Under the pieces are notes generated by a model. The model worked only from the letters and a program-made list of their open reading frames with translations, was not told where the DNA came from and did not search any database. A stretch of 64,000 bases of DNA from Nocardia elegans NBRC 108235 (lineage in GTDB: Bacteria > Actinomycetota > Actinomycetes > Mycobacteriales > Mycobacteriaceae): NCBI RefSeq assembly GCF_001612845.1, contig NZ_BDBF01000038.1:22106-86105 (forward strand). Reading direction: 5' to 3'. A program made the translations under genes and the position numbers. Below are positions 55,302 through 62,299 of this stretch, piece after piece (the stretch's first letter is position 1; every line of letters starts with the position of its first letter).

Positions 55302-55793
55302 TCAGGCGGCGCGGGCGAGCATGGTGGGGCCTGCCGGTGGGCGGGCGGCCAGCGGGCGTACCGGCGTGAGGCGAGTGGCACGCAGCAGGTCGGCGGCGAT
55401 CTCCGCGGTCAGTTCGCCCAATGTGGTGCCGAGCGCACCGGCGAGCGCGGCGATCATCTCGCTCGAAGGTTCCTTGCGACCGCGTTCGATCTCCGACAGA
55501 TACTGCGGGGAAATCCCGGCTCGGCCCGCCGTTTCGGTCAACGTCTCGCCGTGGTCGCGGCGCAGTTCGCGCAACCGTTCGCCGAGTACCTCACGCCACA
55601 GCGGTTCCCGGGCGGTGCGGGACTCCCCAGGCCGGCCGGGGCGCGACGGCACCGAACGCAGCACGTCTCGCTGCGGTCGAGGATCGGATTCGGCCGGCGA
55701 TGCGGACTCTGCCGCAGTGTCCGCACCGGTCGAGGACGGGGACTCGAGGTCACGTCCGCCGGGGATCGAATGCAGTTGCGGATACTCGGCCAT
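55302..55793 (-). CDS. XRE-family regulator of the ClgR/PopR type
   Basis: A 163-residue protein. An unstructured N-terminus of about 65 residues leads to an XRE helix-turn-helix (about 65-125) that closely resembles ClgR: REVLGERLRELRR, then GISPQYLSEIERGRKEPSSEM. The chain ends in Ala-Ala (LARAA). In Streptomyces, PopR activates the clpP3-clpP4 operon and its terminal Ala-Ala marks it for degradation by ClpP1/P2; mycobacterial ClgR activates clp genes. The position here, convergent with the second clpP pair, supports the same circuit. The exact N-terminal start is uncertain. Confidence 0.82.
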   Translation of the reverse strand: MAEYPQLHSIPGGRDLESPSSTGADTAAESASPAESDPRPQRDVLRSVPSRPGRPGESRTAREPLWREVLGERLRELRRDHGETLTETAGRAGISPQYLSEIERGRKEPSSEMIAALAGALGTTLGELTAEIAADLLRATRLTPVRPLAARPPAGPTMLARAA

Positions 55794-55872
55794 GCGGTGA
55801 GCCTACGGCCACCGGCGGGCCGGGACCGCTCGCTTACGCTCACAGCGTATTTCGGGTCGTCCGCATACAGCC

Positions 55873-55905
55873 GCACCCCTCCCCGGTTGTTCCGGGAAGG
55901 GGTGC
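55873..55905 (-). terminator. hairpin terminator after the DUF5130 operon
   Basis: Arms 55873-55886 and 55892-55905 pair at 13 of 14 positions around a 5-nt TTGTT loop. The hairpin lies 48 bp past the DUF5130 stop on the minus strand and ahead of the XRE gene. No T tract is visible. Confidence 0.6.
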
Positions 55906-55953
55906 GTGGCCCTGATGCGAACCGGCGCGAGCGTGCCGATCAGTGCGAACGAA

Positions 55954-56424
55954 TCAGCTCGGGCGGCCGATCGCGGACGCCATCACGCGGACGGCGGAGA
56001 CGACTCCGTCGATGAGCTGTCCCTGCCGCAGCGACGCGAGCGCCGCGGTGACGCCGAGCTGGCAGACCCGGTCGTTCACGCGGTCGGCGACATCGCGACC
56101 GGAACGAACCTCGACCGCCTTGTCGTTGGGCGAGACGGCGATGAGCACCGAACGTGCCGCCTCGGGGGTCGACGGAAACACCGCGTCGGCGCCGGCGGCG
56201 GCATCCGCGCCCAGATCGCCGATGTAGATGTTGAACCGGACCTTGGTAGTCCGGGTCGCCTCGGTGAGGGTGTTGTCCATCAGCAGCCGCTCTTGATCGT
56301 TGAACGGCGCTTCCTTGAACACATCACCGGCTTCGTGCACGCCGGATACCCGGCCGCTGGGGGTGATGGCGTACCCGTGCGGCAGGGTGGACGGGTCCAC
56401 CACAGGCCAATTAGAAGTTGCCAC
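55954..56424 (-). CDS. DUF5130 (TPM-like) protein, Rv2468c-like
   Basis: A 156-residue protein with FNDQERLLMDNTLTEATRTT, RFNIYIGDLG and VLIAVSPNDKAVEVRSGRDVADRVND. These are the features of a TPM-type alpha/beta domain like that of DUF5130 proteins. It has no signal peptide or transmembrane helix. GTG 56424 starts VATSNWP, overlapping the upstream small membrane gene by 14 bp. The function is unknown; the position matches M. tuberculosis Rv2468c. Confidence 0.8.
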   Translation of the reverse strand: MATSNWPVVDPSTLPHGYAITPSGRVSGVHEAGDVFKEAPFNDQERLLMDNTLTEATRTTKVRFNIYIGDLGADAAAGADAVFPSTPEAARSVLIAVSPNDKAVEVRSGRDVADRVNDRVCQLGVTAALASLRQGQLIDGVVSAVRVMASAIGRPS

Positions 56425-56689
56425 TTGCCCGGCCTCCGATCAGATCTGCCCCGGTGGATTCGATGGCCGCATGGTGCCCATGCGACGACTCAGCGACACC
56501 GTGACCGAATGCGGTCACCTCATCGGTCGCGCTCCACAGCACCGGCTCCGCGGTCCACTTCTTCCCGAGGTCGTAGTGGACCGGCTTCTCGCCGGGCAGC
56601 GGTTTGCCGAGGAACGACAGTCCGGCGATCACCGCGTAGATCACCAGCGGGATGCCGAGAAAGATCAGCACTGTTTCGAGAATGCTCAC
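56411..56689 (-). CDS. small membrane protein, aa3-type cytochrome oxidase subunit CtaJ-like
   Basis: A 92-residue protein with one N-terminal transmembrane helix (about residues 4-27) and a conserved soluble segment KPLPGEKPVHYDLGKKW, then PVLWSATDEV and a His-rich tail. This matches my recollection of CtaJ, an accessory subunit of the actinobacterial bc1-aa3 supercomplex. It is the first gene of a pair with the DUF5130 gene. The GTG at 56689 has no strong ribosome-binding site. If it is not CtaJ it is a single-span membrane protein of unknown role. Confidence 0.7.
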   Translation of the reverse strand: MSILETVLIFLGIPLVIYAVIAGLSFLGKPLPGEKPVHYDLGKKWTAEPVLWSATDEVTAFGHGVAESSHGHHAAIESTGADLIGGRASGNF

Positions 56690-56739
56690 GGATCAACGGT
56701 AGACGATCGTGGTTTGCCGCTCCGCGCCGAGCCGTCGTG

Positions 56740-58458
56740 TCACACCAACCAGGCCGCCGACTCCGGTGCGAGCAGGCCCTCGTGCAGCGGCACACTCGTC
56801 AGCAGCACCGTGGCCGGAGGCAGTGCGATCGGGTCCGCGGAGGCGTTGAGCACACAGATCAGTCCGCCCGGCCGGCGGAAGACGAGACAGTCGGGCGGCC
56901 CGCCGAGCCAGTCGACGGTATCGCCGTCGAATTCGTCTCGGGTGCGGCGCAGTCCGAGGGCGGTCCTATACAGCGACAGCGTCGAGGCGGGCGATTCGAG
57001 TTGCGCCGCCACGGTCCGATCGGCCCACTCCGCCGGAATGGGTAGCCAGGAGCCGGGACCCTCGGTGAATCCGAAGGGCGGACGCACCCCCTCCCATGGG
57101 ATCGGCACCCGGCAGCCGTCACGCCCGCGTTCGGTGTGCCCGGAGCGTTCCCAGACCGGGTCCGCGAGCACGTCCTCGGGCAGGTCGTCGACGTTCGGCA
57201 GCCCCAGTTCGGCGCCGTTGTAGACGAAAACCGCACCCGGAAGCGCGAGTTCGACCATGATCATCGCCCGGGCGCGAGCGATGCCGGACGCGCCGCCGCC
57301 GTAGCGGGTCACCTCCCGCTCGATGTCGTGATTGGACAGCGTCCAGGTCGGGACGGCACCGACCTGCGCCACCGATTCCAGCGAATTCTCCACTGCCGCA
57401 CGAATTTTCACCGCGTCGAACGGCGTCTCGGCAAGCCGGAAATTGAAGGCGAGGTGCAGTTCGTCCGGACGCACGTACTCGCCGAAGCGGACGTTGTCCT
57501 CGACCCACACCTCGCCGATCGACACCGCGTCCGGATACTCGTCGACCACCTTGCGCAGCCGACGGTGGATGTCGTGGACCCCCGGATTGTTGAAGCGTGG
57601 ATCGCTGTCGTCGTGCACCAGCAGTTTCGCGTCGGCGTCCGGCGGATGAGCCGCCGACGGGTCGGCGGAGAGGCCGACCGCGGCCACCACGGCCGGATCC
57701 ATATCGGGCAGTCCGGGCGGTTTGGCCATACCGTGCGCCACATCGATGCGGAAGCCGTCGACGCCGCGATCGAGCCAGAACCGCATGGTCTGCTCGAAAT
57801 CGGCGACCACCTCCGGATTGTCCCAGTTCAGATCAGGTTGTTCCGATGCGAACAGATGCAGATACCACTGTCCCGGCGTCCCGTCGGGCTCGGTGACGCG
57901 CGTCCACGCCGGCCCGCCGAAGATGCTGGGCCAGTTGTTCGGCGGTTGCGCACCGCCGGGCCCGCGACCGTCGCGGAAGATGTAGCGGGCTCGCTCGGCA
58001 CTGCCGGGTGCGGCCGCCACCGCGGCGGCGAACCACGGGTGGCGGTCGCTGGTGTGGTTGGGCACCAGATCCATCGTCAACCGGATACCGCGTTCGTGGG
58101 CCTCGGCGATCAGCCGGTCCATCGTCGCCAGGTCACCGAAGAGCGGATCGATATCGCGCGGATCGCTCACGTCGTACCCGCCGTCGGCCATCGGCGACCG
58201 CATCACCGGACAGATCCACAGTGCGTCGACGCCGAGTAGTTGCAGATAGCCGAGCCGGTCGCGGATGCCGGCGAGATCGCCGATCCCGTCGCCGGAGGAA
58301 TCGGCGAACGAGCGCGGATAGATCTGATAGAAGACCGCCGAACGCCACCACGGCGGCGTCGGTTCCTCCGCGTGCCCGGCGACGACCCCCGCCGCGTCGA
58401 GCTCAGCCTGCTCCCCGGCCGATGACGGTGTCACAGTCGTGTCCCCGGCTCGGTTCAC
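56740..58458 (-). CDS. aglA: GH13 alpha-glucosidase
   Basis: A 572-residue cytosolic glycoside hydrolase of the oligo-1,6-glucosidase/alpha-glucosidase group. WWRSAVFYQIYPRSFADS starts the barrel. The catalytic residues are the nucleophile Asp239 (GFRIDVAHG), the acid Glu316 (SIGEVWVE) and Asp378 (SNHD). The start GTG at 58458 overlaps the glbO stop as GTGA. M. tuberculosis has the same neighbours (glbO Rv2470, aglA Rv2471). The likely substrates are maltose, trehalose-related or isomaltose-type glucosides, which cannot be decided by eye. Confidence 0.93.
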   Translation of the reverse strand: MNRAGDTTVTPSSAGEQAELDAAGVVAGHAEEPTPPWWRSAVFYQIYPRSFADSSGDGIGDLAGIRDRLGYLQLLGVDALWICPVMRSPMADGGYDVSDPRDIDPLFGDLATMDRLIAEAHERGIRLTMDLVPNHTSDRHPWFAAAVAAAPGSAERARYIFRDGRGPGGAQPPNNWPSIFGGPAWTRVTEPDGTPGQWYLHLFASEQPDLNWDNPEVVADFEQTMRFWLDRGVDGFRIDVAHGMAKPPGLPDMDPAVVAAVGLSADPSAAHPPDADAKLLVHDDSDPRFNNPGVHDIHRRLRKVVDEYPDAVSIGEVWVEDNVRFGEYVRPDELHLAFNFRLAETPFDAVKIRAAVENSLESVAQVGAVPTWTLSNHDIEREVTRYGGGASGIARARAMIMVELALPGAVFVYNGAELGLPNVDDLPEDVLADPVWERSGHTERGRDGCRVPIPWEGVRPPFGFTEGPGSWLPIPAEWADRTVAAQLESPASTLSLYRTALGLRRTRDEFDGDTVDWLGGPPDCLVFRRPGGLICVLNASADPIALPPATVLLTSVPLHEGLLAPESAAWLV

Positions 58459-58859
58459 ATCGGGGAATTCATCAGCGAATTAGCGGCCATCTCCAGGTAA
58501 TCGAGCAACGCACGCCGGTGTTCGTCGTCGAGAACGTCCGGCTCGATTTCGGCAATCGCGATATGCATGCAGCGCAACCACGCATCGCGCTGAAGTGGTC
58601 CGATACTGAACGGCATATGCCGCATGCGCAGCCGCGGATGTCCGCGTTCGTCGGAATAGGTGCGCGGGCCGCCCCAGTACTGTTCGAGGAACATGCGCAA
58701 CCGGCGCTCGGCCGGGCCGAGGTCCTGCTCCGGATACATCGGCCGCAGGATTTCGTCGGCGGCCACCTCCCGATAGAACGCCGCGACGATCCGCCGGAAC
58801 GTTTCCGCCCCGCCGACCGCCTCGTAGAACGATGTCGCCGTCTGTTCGCCGGAAGTCAT
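58455..58859 (-). CDS. glbO: group II truncated haemoglobin (trHbO)
   Basis: A 134-residue 2-on-2 globin. Relative to M. tuberculosis trHbO all key residues are present with a constant offset of six: Tyr29 (B10), Tyr42 (CD1), proximal His81 (F8) and Trp94 (G8). These stabilise bound oxygen, and the mycobacterial protein enhances respiration at the membrane. The ATG at 58859 is the conserved start; the frame is open upstream. It is translationally coupled to the downstream glucosidase gene. Confidence 0.95.
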   Translation of the reverse strand: MTSGEQTATSFYEAVGGAETFRRIVAAFYREVAADEILRPMYPEQDLGPAERRLRMFLEQYWGGPRTYSDERGHPRLRMRHMPFSIGPLQRDAWLRCMHIAIAEIEPDVLDDEHRRALLDYLEMAANSLMNSPM

Positions 58860-59203
58860 CGACCCTCTCGATCTGCTCGCCTGCCCGTATCCGCCCACCA
58901 TTGTGCCCGCACCGCCCACGGACGGCCCACCCGTGCGGGAGCCGCCCGACGGTCACCGGCGGATCACGCGACGTTCAGACGACGGTCGCCGCAGGGACGG
59001 CAACGCGGCAGATAATCGCCTCCGACACCGGTATCCGAGCACCGGATACCGAGCCGCACCGCGTCGACCACCGGCGATCCGCGCACCCGGCCCGAATTTC
59101 GGCACCGAAATCACTGTGCACACGGGCACGTTCCGTGGTCAACTTGGTGACAGTGTCTGCCGATCAGCACACGAACCGACCTAGCAGAATTCGGGGTCCA
59201 TCA
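58860..59203. other. divergent intergenic region between glbO and the HNH gene
   Basis: This 344-bp gap must hold the promoters of the divergent glbO and HNH genes. The frames that cross it are not convincing as protein. I see no long palindrome, repeat or tRNA. If the HNH protein starts at the later GTG (59411), the gap would be about 200 bp longer. Confidence 0.5.
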
Positions 59204-59923
59204 ATGAAGCAGCGGCACGGCGCCCGGTCACACGAGGCGAGAACGCACCGACAACTCCAGCCCGCCGATGTCCACAATCGTGGGTCGGGGGCTACTCCGC
59301 TGCATATCCTCTCCGCATATTCCTCTCCGGGACATCCGTCCTCGTCACCGGGACGTTCGTCCCCGGGTGCGATCGCGCACCGAAACACCGAATCCGCAGC
59401 TACCGCCTGGGTGAAGAACCGGGTACTGCTTCTGAATGCCACCTACGAGCCACTGACCGCACTGCCCGCCCGGCGGGCCATCGTGCTGCTGGTCTGCGAC
59501 AAGGCCGATACCGTTCATCACAACCCCGAGGGCCCGGTCGTCCACTCCGCCGGCGCCTCGGTCGCGCTGCCGTCGGTCATCCGGCTGCGCAGCTATGTGC
59601 GAGTGCCCTACCGCGCCCGGGTCCCGATGACCCGTGCGGCACTCATGCATCGGGATCGTTATCGCTGCGCCTACTGCGGCGGAAAGGCCGAAACCATCGA
59701 CCATGTCATTCCACGTAGTCGTGGGGGCGCGCATTCCTGGGAGAACTGCGTAGCCTCCTGCGCTCCCTGCAATCACCGCAAGGCCGACAAACTCCTGAGC
59801 GAGTTGGGCTGGACGCTCATGCACCCCCTGGTCTCGCCGACCGGGCCGCATTGGCGGTTGCTGTCGACCACGTCGGATCTGGATCCGGTGTGGTTGCAGT
59901 ACTTGGGCGAGGGCGCTGCCTGA
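59204..59923 (+). CDS. HNH endonuclease family protein (Rv2469c-like)
   Basis: The conserved part begins at VKNRVLLLNATYEPLTALP (59411) and contains a Cys4 zinc site (CAYCG and CAPCN) around an HNH core: TIDHVIPRSRGG, NCV and CNHRKADK. A C-terminal WRLLSTTSDLDPVWLQYLGEG follows. From ATG 59204 the product is 239 residues, with a low-complexity Ser/Pro/Gly N-terminus; from GTG 59411 it is 170 residues. GGGG upstream of 59204 is only a weak ribosome-binding site. These HNH proteins are widespread in actinobacteria without a known role. It is divergent from glbO. Confidence 0.85.
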   Translation: MKQRHGARSHEARTHRQLQPADVHNRGSGATPLHILSAYSSPGHPSSSPGRSSPGAIAHRNTESAATAWVKNRVLLLNATYEPLTALPARRAIVLLVCDKADTVHHNPEGPVVHSAGASVALPSVIRLRSYVRVPYRARVPMTRAALMHRDRYRCAYCGGKAETIDHVIPRSRGGAHSWENCVASCAPCNHRKADKLLSELGWTLMHPLVSPTGPHWRLLSTTSDLDPVWLQYLGEGAA

Positions 59924-59949
59924 CCCATTCGCGGTGCAACGGTCACAAT

Positions 59950-60021
59950 AGTGAGCGCCGCTCTTGATTTCTCTACGGACGTAGGGCACACTCGTCCATG
60001 AACGCAAGAGCAGTGCTCACT
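59950..60021. promoter_or_regulatory. paired GAGC-N3-GCTC operators flanking the epimerase promoter
   Basis: 59950-59966 and 60005-60021 are inverted copies of each other (15 of 17 positions), 38 bp apart. Each contains GAGC-N3-GCTC flanked by T/T or A/A. TTGATT (59964-59969) starts inside the left copy and could be a -35 box, with the right copy just before the ribosome-binding site. Two dimer sites around a promoter suggest a repressor; no regulator gene is adjacent. Confidence 0.6.
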
Positions 60022-60040
60022 GAAGTGATTGGAGACCACA

Positions 60041-60982
60041 ATGTCGGATCTGCATGTCGTCACCGGAGCCGGACCCGTCGGCACCACGATCGCCGAACAA
60101 CTCGCCGCCACCGGGGTGACGGTCCGCATCCTGACCCGGTCGGGCAGCGGTCCCGATCATCCGCTCATCGAGCGGCGCCCGGTGGACGTCAACGATCGGC
60201 ACCAGCTCGCCGCCGCGGTCGACGGTGCCACCGCGATCTACCACTGCATCCACGCCTCGCGATACTCCGCACGGACCTGGCGGGCGGAACTGCCCGGCGC
60301 CGAACAGACGATCCTGGACGTCGCCGGACGCGCGGGCGCGGTCGTGGTGTTTCCGGAGAGCCTGTACTCCTACGGCCCGGTCGACCGGCCGATGACCGAA
60401 GATATGCCGCGCACCGCCGATTTCGGCAAGCCGGCGATCCGCGTGCAACTCCTGCGCGCCCGCGAAGCGTCGCCGACGCCGACGGTCAGTGTGGCGGCCT
60501 CCGATTTCATCGGGCCGCATGTGCGGACCTCGCATGCCGGTGACCGCATGGTGCCGAATATCCTGGCGGGCAAGACCGTTCAGATCTTCGGCAAGGCCGA
60601 TCTGCCGCATTCGTTCACCTATATGCCCGATCTCGCCGCCGCCATGATCCGGGCGGCCGCGGACAGCTCCGTGTGGAACACCTTCCTGCACGCGCCGACC
60701 GCCCCGGCCGTCACGATGCGCGAACTGGTCGCCGCGCTGGCCGAGGCGGCTCGGGTGCCGATGCCGAAAGTTGTTGCGCTGCCCGGCTGGACGCTGCGCA
60801 CGGCCGGCGTCGTGAGCTCGATGATGCGGGAGCTGGCGGAGATGAACTACCAGTTCGAGCGGCCCTTCCGGCTCGATTCCACGCACAGTGAACGACTGCT
60901 CGGCCTGGCGCCGACACCGCTGCCGGAGGTCGCGGCCGGAACGGTCGCGTGGTGGAAAACCGCGGTGGCGGAAGGAAAGTGA
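60041..60982 (+). CDS. NAD-dependent epimerase/dehydratase-type short-chain protein
   Basis: A 313-residue extended-SDR/NmrA-like protein. It has the N-terminal Rossmann motif VTGAGPVGTTIAEQLA, an Asp in the DVND segment that reads substrate or cofactor, and FPESLYSYGP in place of the usual YxxxK (Tyr followed by Ser-Tyr-Gly-Pro, no Lys four residues later). The catalytic Tyr-Lys pair is therefore not obvious. The C-terminal half resembles NAD-epimerase substrate domains. The ATG at 60041 has GGAG six bases before it. The substrate is unknown. It is controlled by the paired palindromes upstream. Confidence 0.8.
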   Translation: MSDLHVVTGAGPVGTTIAEQLAATGVTVRILTRSGSGPDHPLIERRPVDVNDRHQLAAAVDGATAIYHCIHASRYSARTWRAELPGAEQTILDVAGRAGAVVVFPESLYSYGPVDRPMTEDMPRTADFGKPAIRVQLLRAREASPTPTVSVAASDFIGPHVRTSHAGDRMVPNILAGKTVQIFGKADLPHSFTYMPDLAAAMIRAAADSSVWNTFLHAPTAPAVTMRELVAALAEAARVPMPKVVALPGWTLRTAGVVSSMMRELAEMNYQFERPFRLDSTHSERLLGLAPTPLPEVAAGTVAWWKTAVAEGK

Positions 60983-60997
60983 ACGATGCGGCGCCGG

Positions 60998-61699
60998 TCA
61001 CCCGGCCAGCAGCGGCCCGCTGCGACGACGGGCGACCGAGCCGTACCGGGCGTCCAGCCGCAGCCAGGTGCGGGTGGCGCGCACCCGCACGGTCTCGCTG
61101 GGCGCGATGCGCCGAGAGTCTGCTTCGCCCCCGGCGTGCGGAATGAAATCCATTGCGGTGAGCGCGAAGACGACTCGCATCGGCACCTCGACCCGCTCGT
61201 CGCCGCCGGTGACGGTCAGTACCGTCTGCTCCAGCAGCGAGGCCGGCGGGCCGTGCCCGCCACTGTGTTCGACGGCCACCTGCGCGCCGCGTTCGGCGAG
61301 TTCGACCAGGCTCCGGGCCGGAACATCGTCGATATGGGCGAAGCCCACGGCAGGCGGGAGGGCGGTGCGCCAGGCCGAATCCATCGAGTACCCCACCTCG
61401 ATGCGCCCGTCGGCGCCGGGCCGCTCGAGCCCCGACAACGCTGCGTCGCCGGCGACGGTGACGTCCACGACGTCCAGTTCGCCGACCACCGTGCGCGCGG
61501 CCAGTACCTCGAATCCGGTGGCCGTCCAGGCGGTGACGTAGCGATCGCCGCGGCGATGCAGCCGCACGACGGCAGCCGGATCCAGGCGGATCGCGTGGGT
61601 GAGAAAGGTTGCGAGATTCTCCCGCTCGGCGGGATCGGATATGCGCAGCATCGAACCGATGTCGTCCGTGAGTGTCGTCGCCGCTATTCGGCCCGCCAC
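60998..61699 (-). CDS. hypothetical protein, Rv2474c-like
   Basis: A protein of up to 233 residues. The sequence begins after a GTG overlapping the thioesterase stop by 16 bp; an ATG at 61651 would give 217 residues. The body is alpha/beta with RISDPAERENLATFLTHAIRLDP near the start and VRATRTWLRLDARYGS at the end. No signal peptide, transmembrane helix or motif I can name is present. Tight coupling to the thioesterase gene, conserved in mycobacteria (Rv2475c-Rv2474c), points to a related role. Confidence 0.75.
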   Translation of the reverse strand: MAGRIAATTLTDDIGSMLRISDPAERENLATFLTHAIRLDPAAVVRLHRRGDRYVTAWTATGFEVLAARTVVGELDVVDVTVAGDAALSGLERPGADGRIEVGYSMDSAWRTALPPAVGFAHIDDVPARSLVELAERGAQVAVEHSGGHGPPASLLEQTVLTVTGGDERVEVPMRVVFALTAMDFIPHAGGEADSRRIAPSETVRVRATRTWLRLDARYGSVARRRSGPLLAG

Positions 61700-62157
61700 A
61701 GGCTCAGATAGTCCCGTTCGTCGTCGGTGAGCCGGCGCAGCCGCTGGGTGTCGATATCGAAGGCCGCGATCTGCGTGGTGGCGACGACGGCCGGCGGTGA
61801 ATCCAGTGCCACGCCGTTCGCGCGGACCTCGTAGCCGATGGTGAAATCCACCGCGCGCAGCTGTTCGATCCACATCGCCACATCCAGCGGGGTGTCCTCG
61901 TGCCGGAGCTGGCCGCGGTAGCGGACGTGCAGATCTGCCAGCACACAGCCGGTACGCAGCCCGGCGGTGGGCCGCTCCCCCTCGAACAGCCACGGAATCC
62001 GCGCCTCCTCGAGCAACGTCACCATGCGGGCATGGTTGATGTGCTGGAAGACGTCCATATCCGACCATCGGACATCGACCTTCGCGTGAAAACGTTTGGG
62101 CAGGACGACGGTGCCTCCCGCTCTGGGGGCTCCGTTCACCGAGCCGACACTGGTCAC
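61684..62157 (-). CDS. 4-hydroxybenzoyl-CoA-type (hotdog) acyl-CoA thioesterase
   Basis: A 157-residue hotdog-fold protein. The segment RWSDMDVFQHINHARMVTLLEEAR (about residues 30-53) contains the catalytic Asp and the hotdog helix, and VRYRGQLRHEDTPLDVAMWI follows. The GTG at 62157 has GGAGG eight bases upstream; longer starts are less likely. It lies 143 bp beyond the end of gdh on the same strand and overlaps the Rv2474c-like gene. The acyl-CoA preference is unknown. Confidence 0.9.
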   Translation of the reverse strand: MTSVGSVNGAPRAGGTVVLPKRFHAKVDVRWSDMDVFQHINHARMVTLLEEARIPWLFEGERPTAGLRTGCVLADLHVRYRGQLRHEDTPLDVAMWIEQLRAVDFTIGYEVRANGVALDSPPAVVATTQIAAFDIDTQRLRRLTDDERDYLSLWRAE

Positions 62158-62225
62158 GCTGTTCACCTCCGATCGGATTACCGCCCCGCGCATCGTGCGG
62201 CGGTGCCGGCGCGGGCGGTCGAGCA

Positions 62226-62267
62226 AGCCGAAGCGGCGTCCGACACCGCGCTGGGACCGCTTCGGCT
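62226..62267 (-). terminator. hairpin terminator after gdh
   Basis: A perfect 11-bp stem AGCCGAAGCGG/CCGCTTCGGCT with a 20-nt loop lies 33 bp past the gdh stop. The loop is long and no T tract follows, so efficiency is uncertain. Confidence 0.5.
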
Positions 62268-62299
62268 AACAAGTATGCAGTTCGCGGCGCAACCGCCGA

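Noticed and set aside
59385..59410. Repeat fragment GCAGCTACCGCCTGG in the HNH gene leader
   Set aside because: Only about 13 bases match the 58-bp unit; compatible with chance in this base composition.
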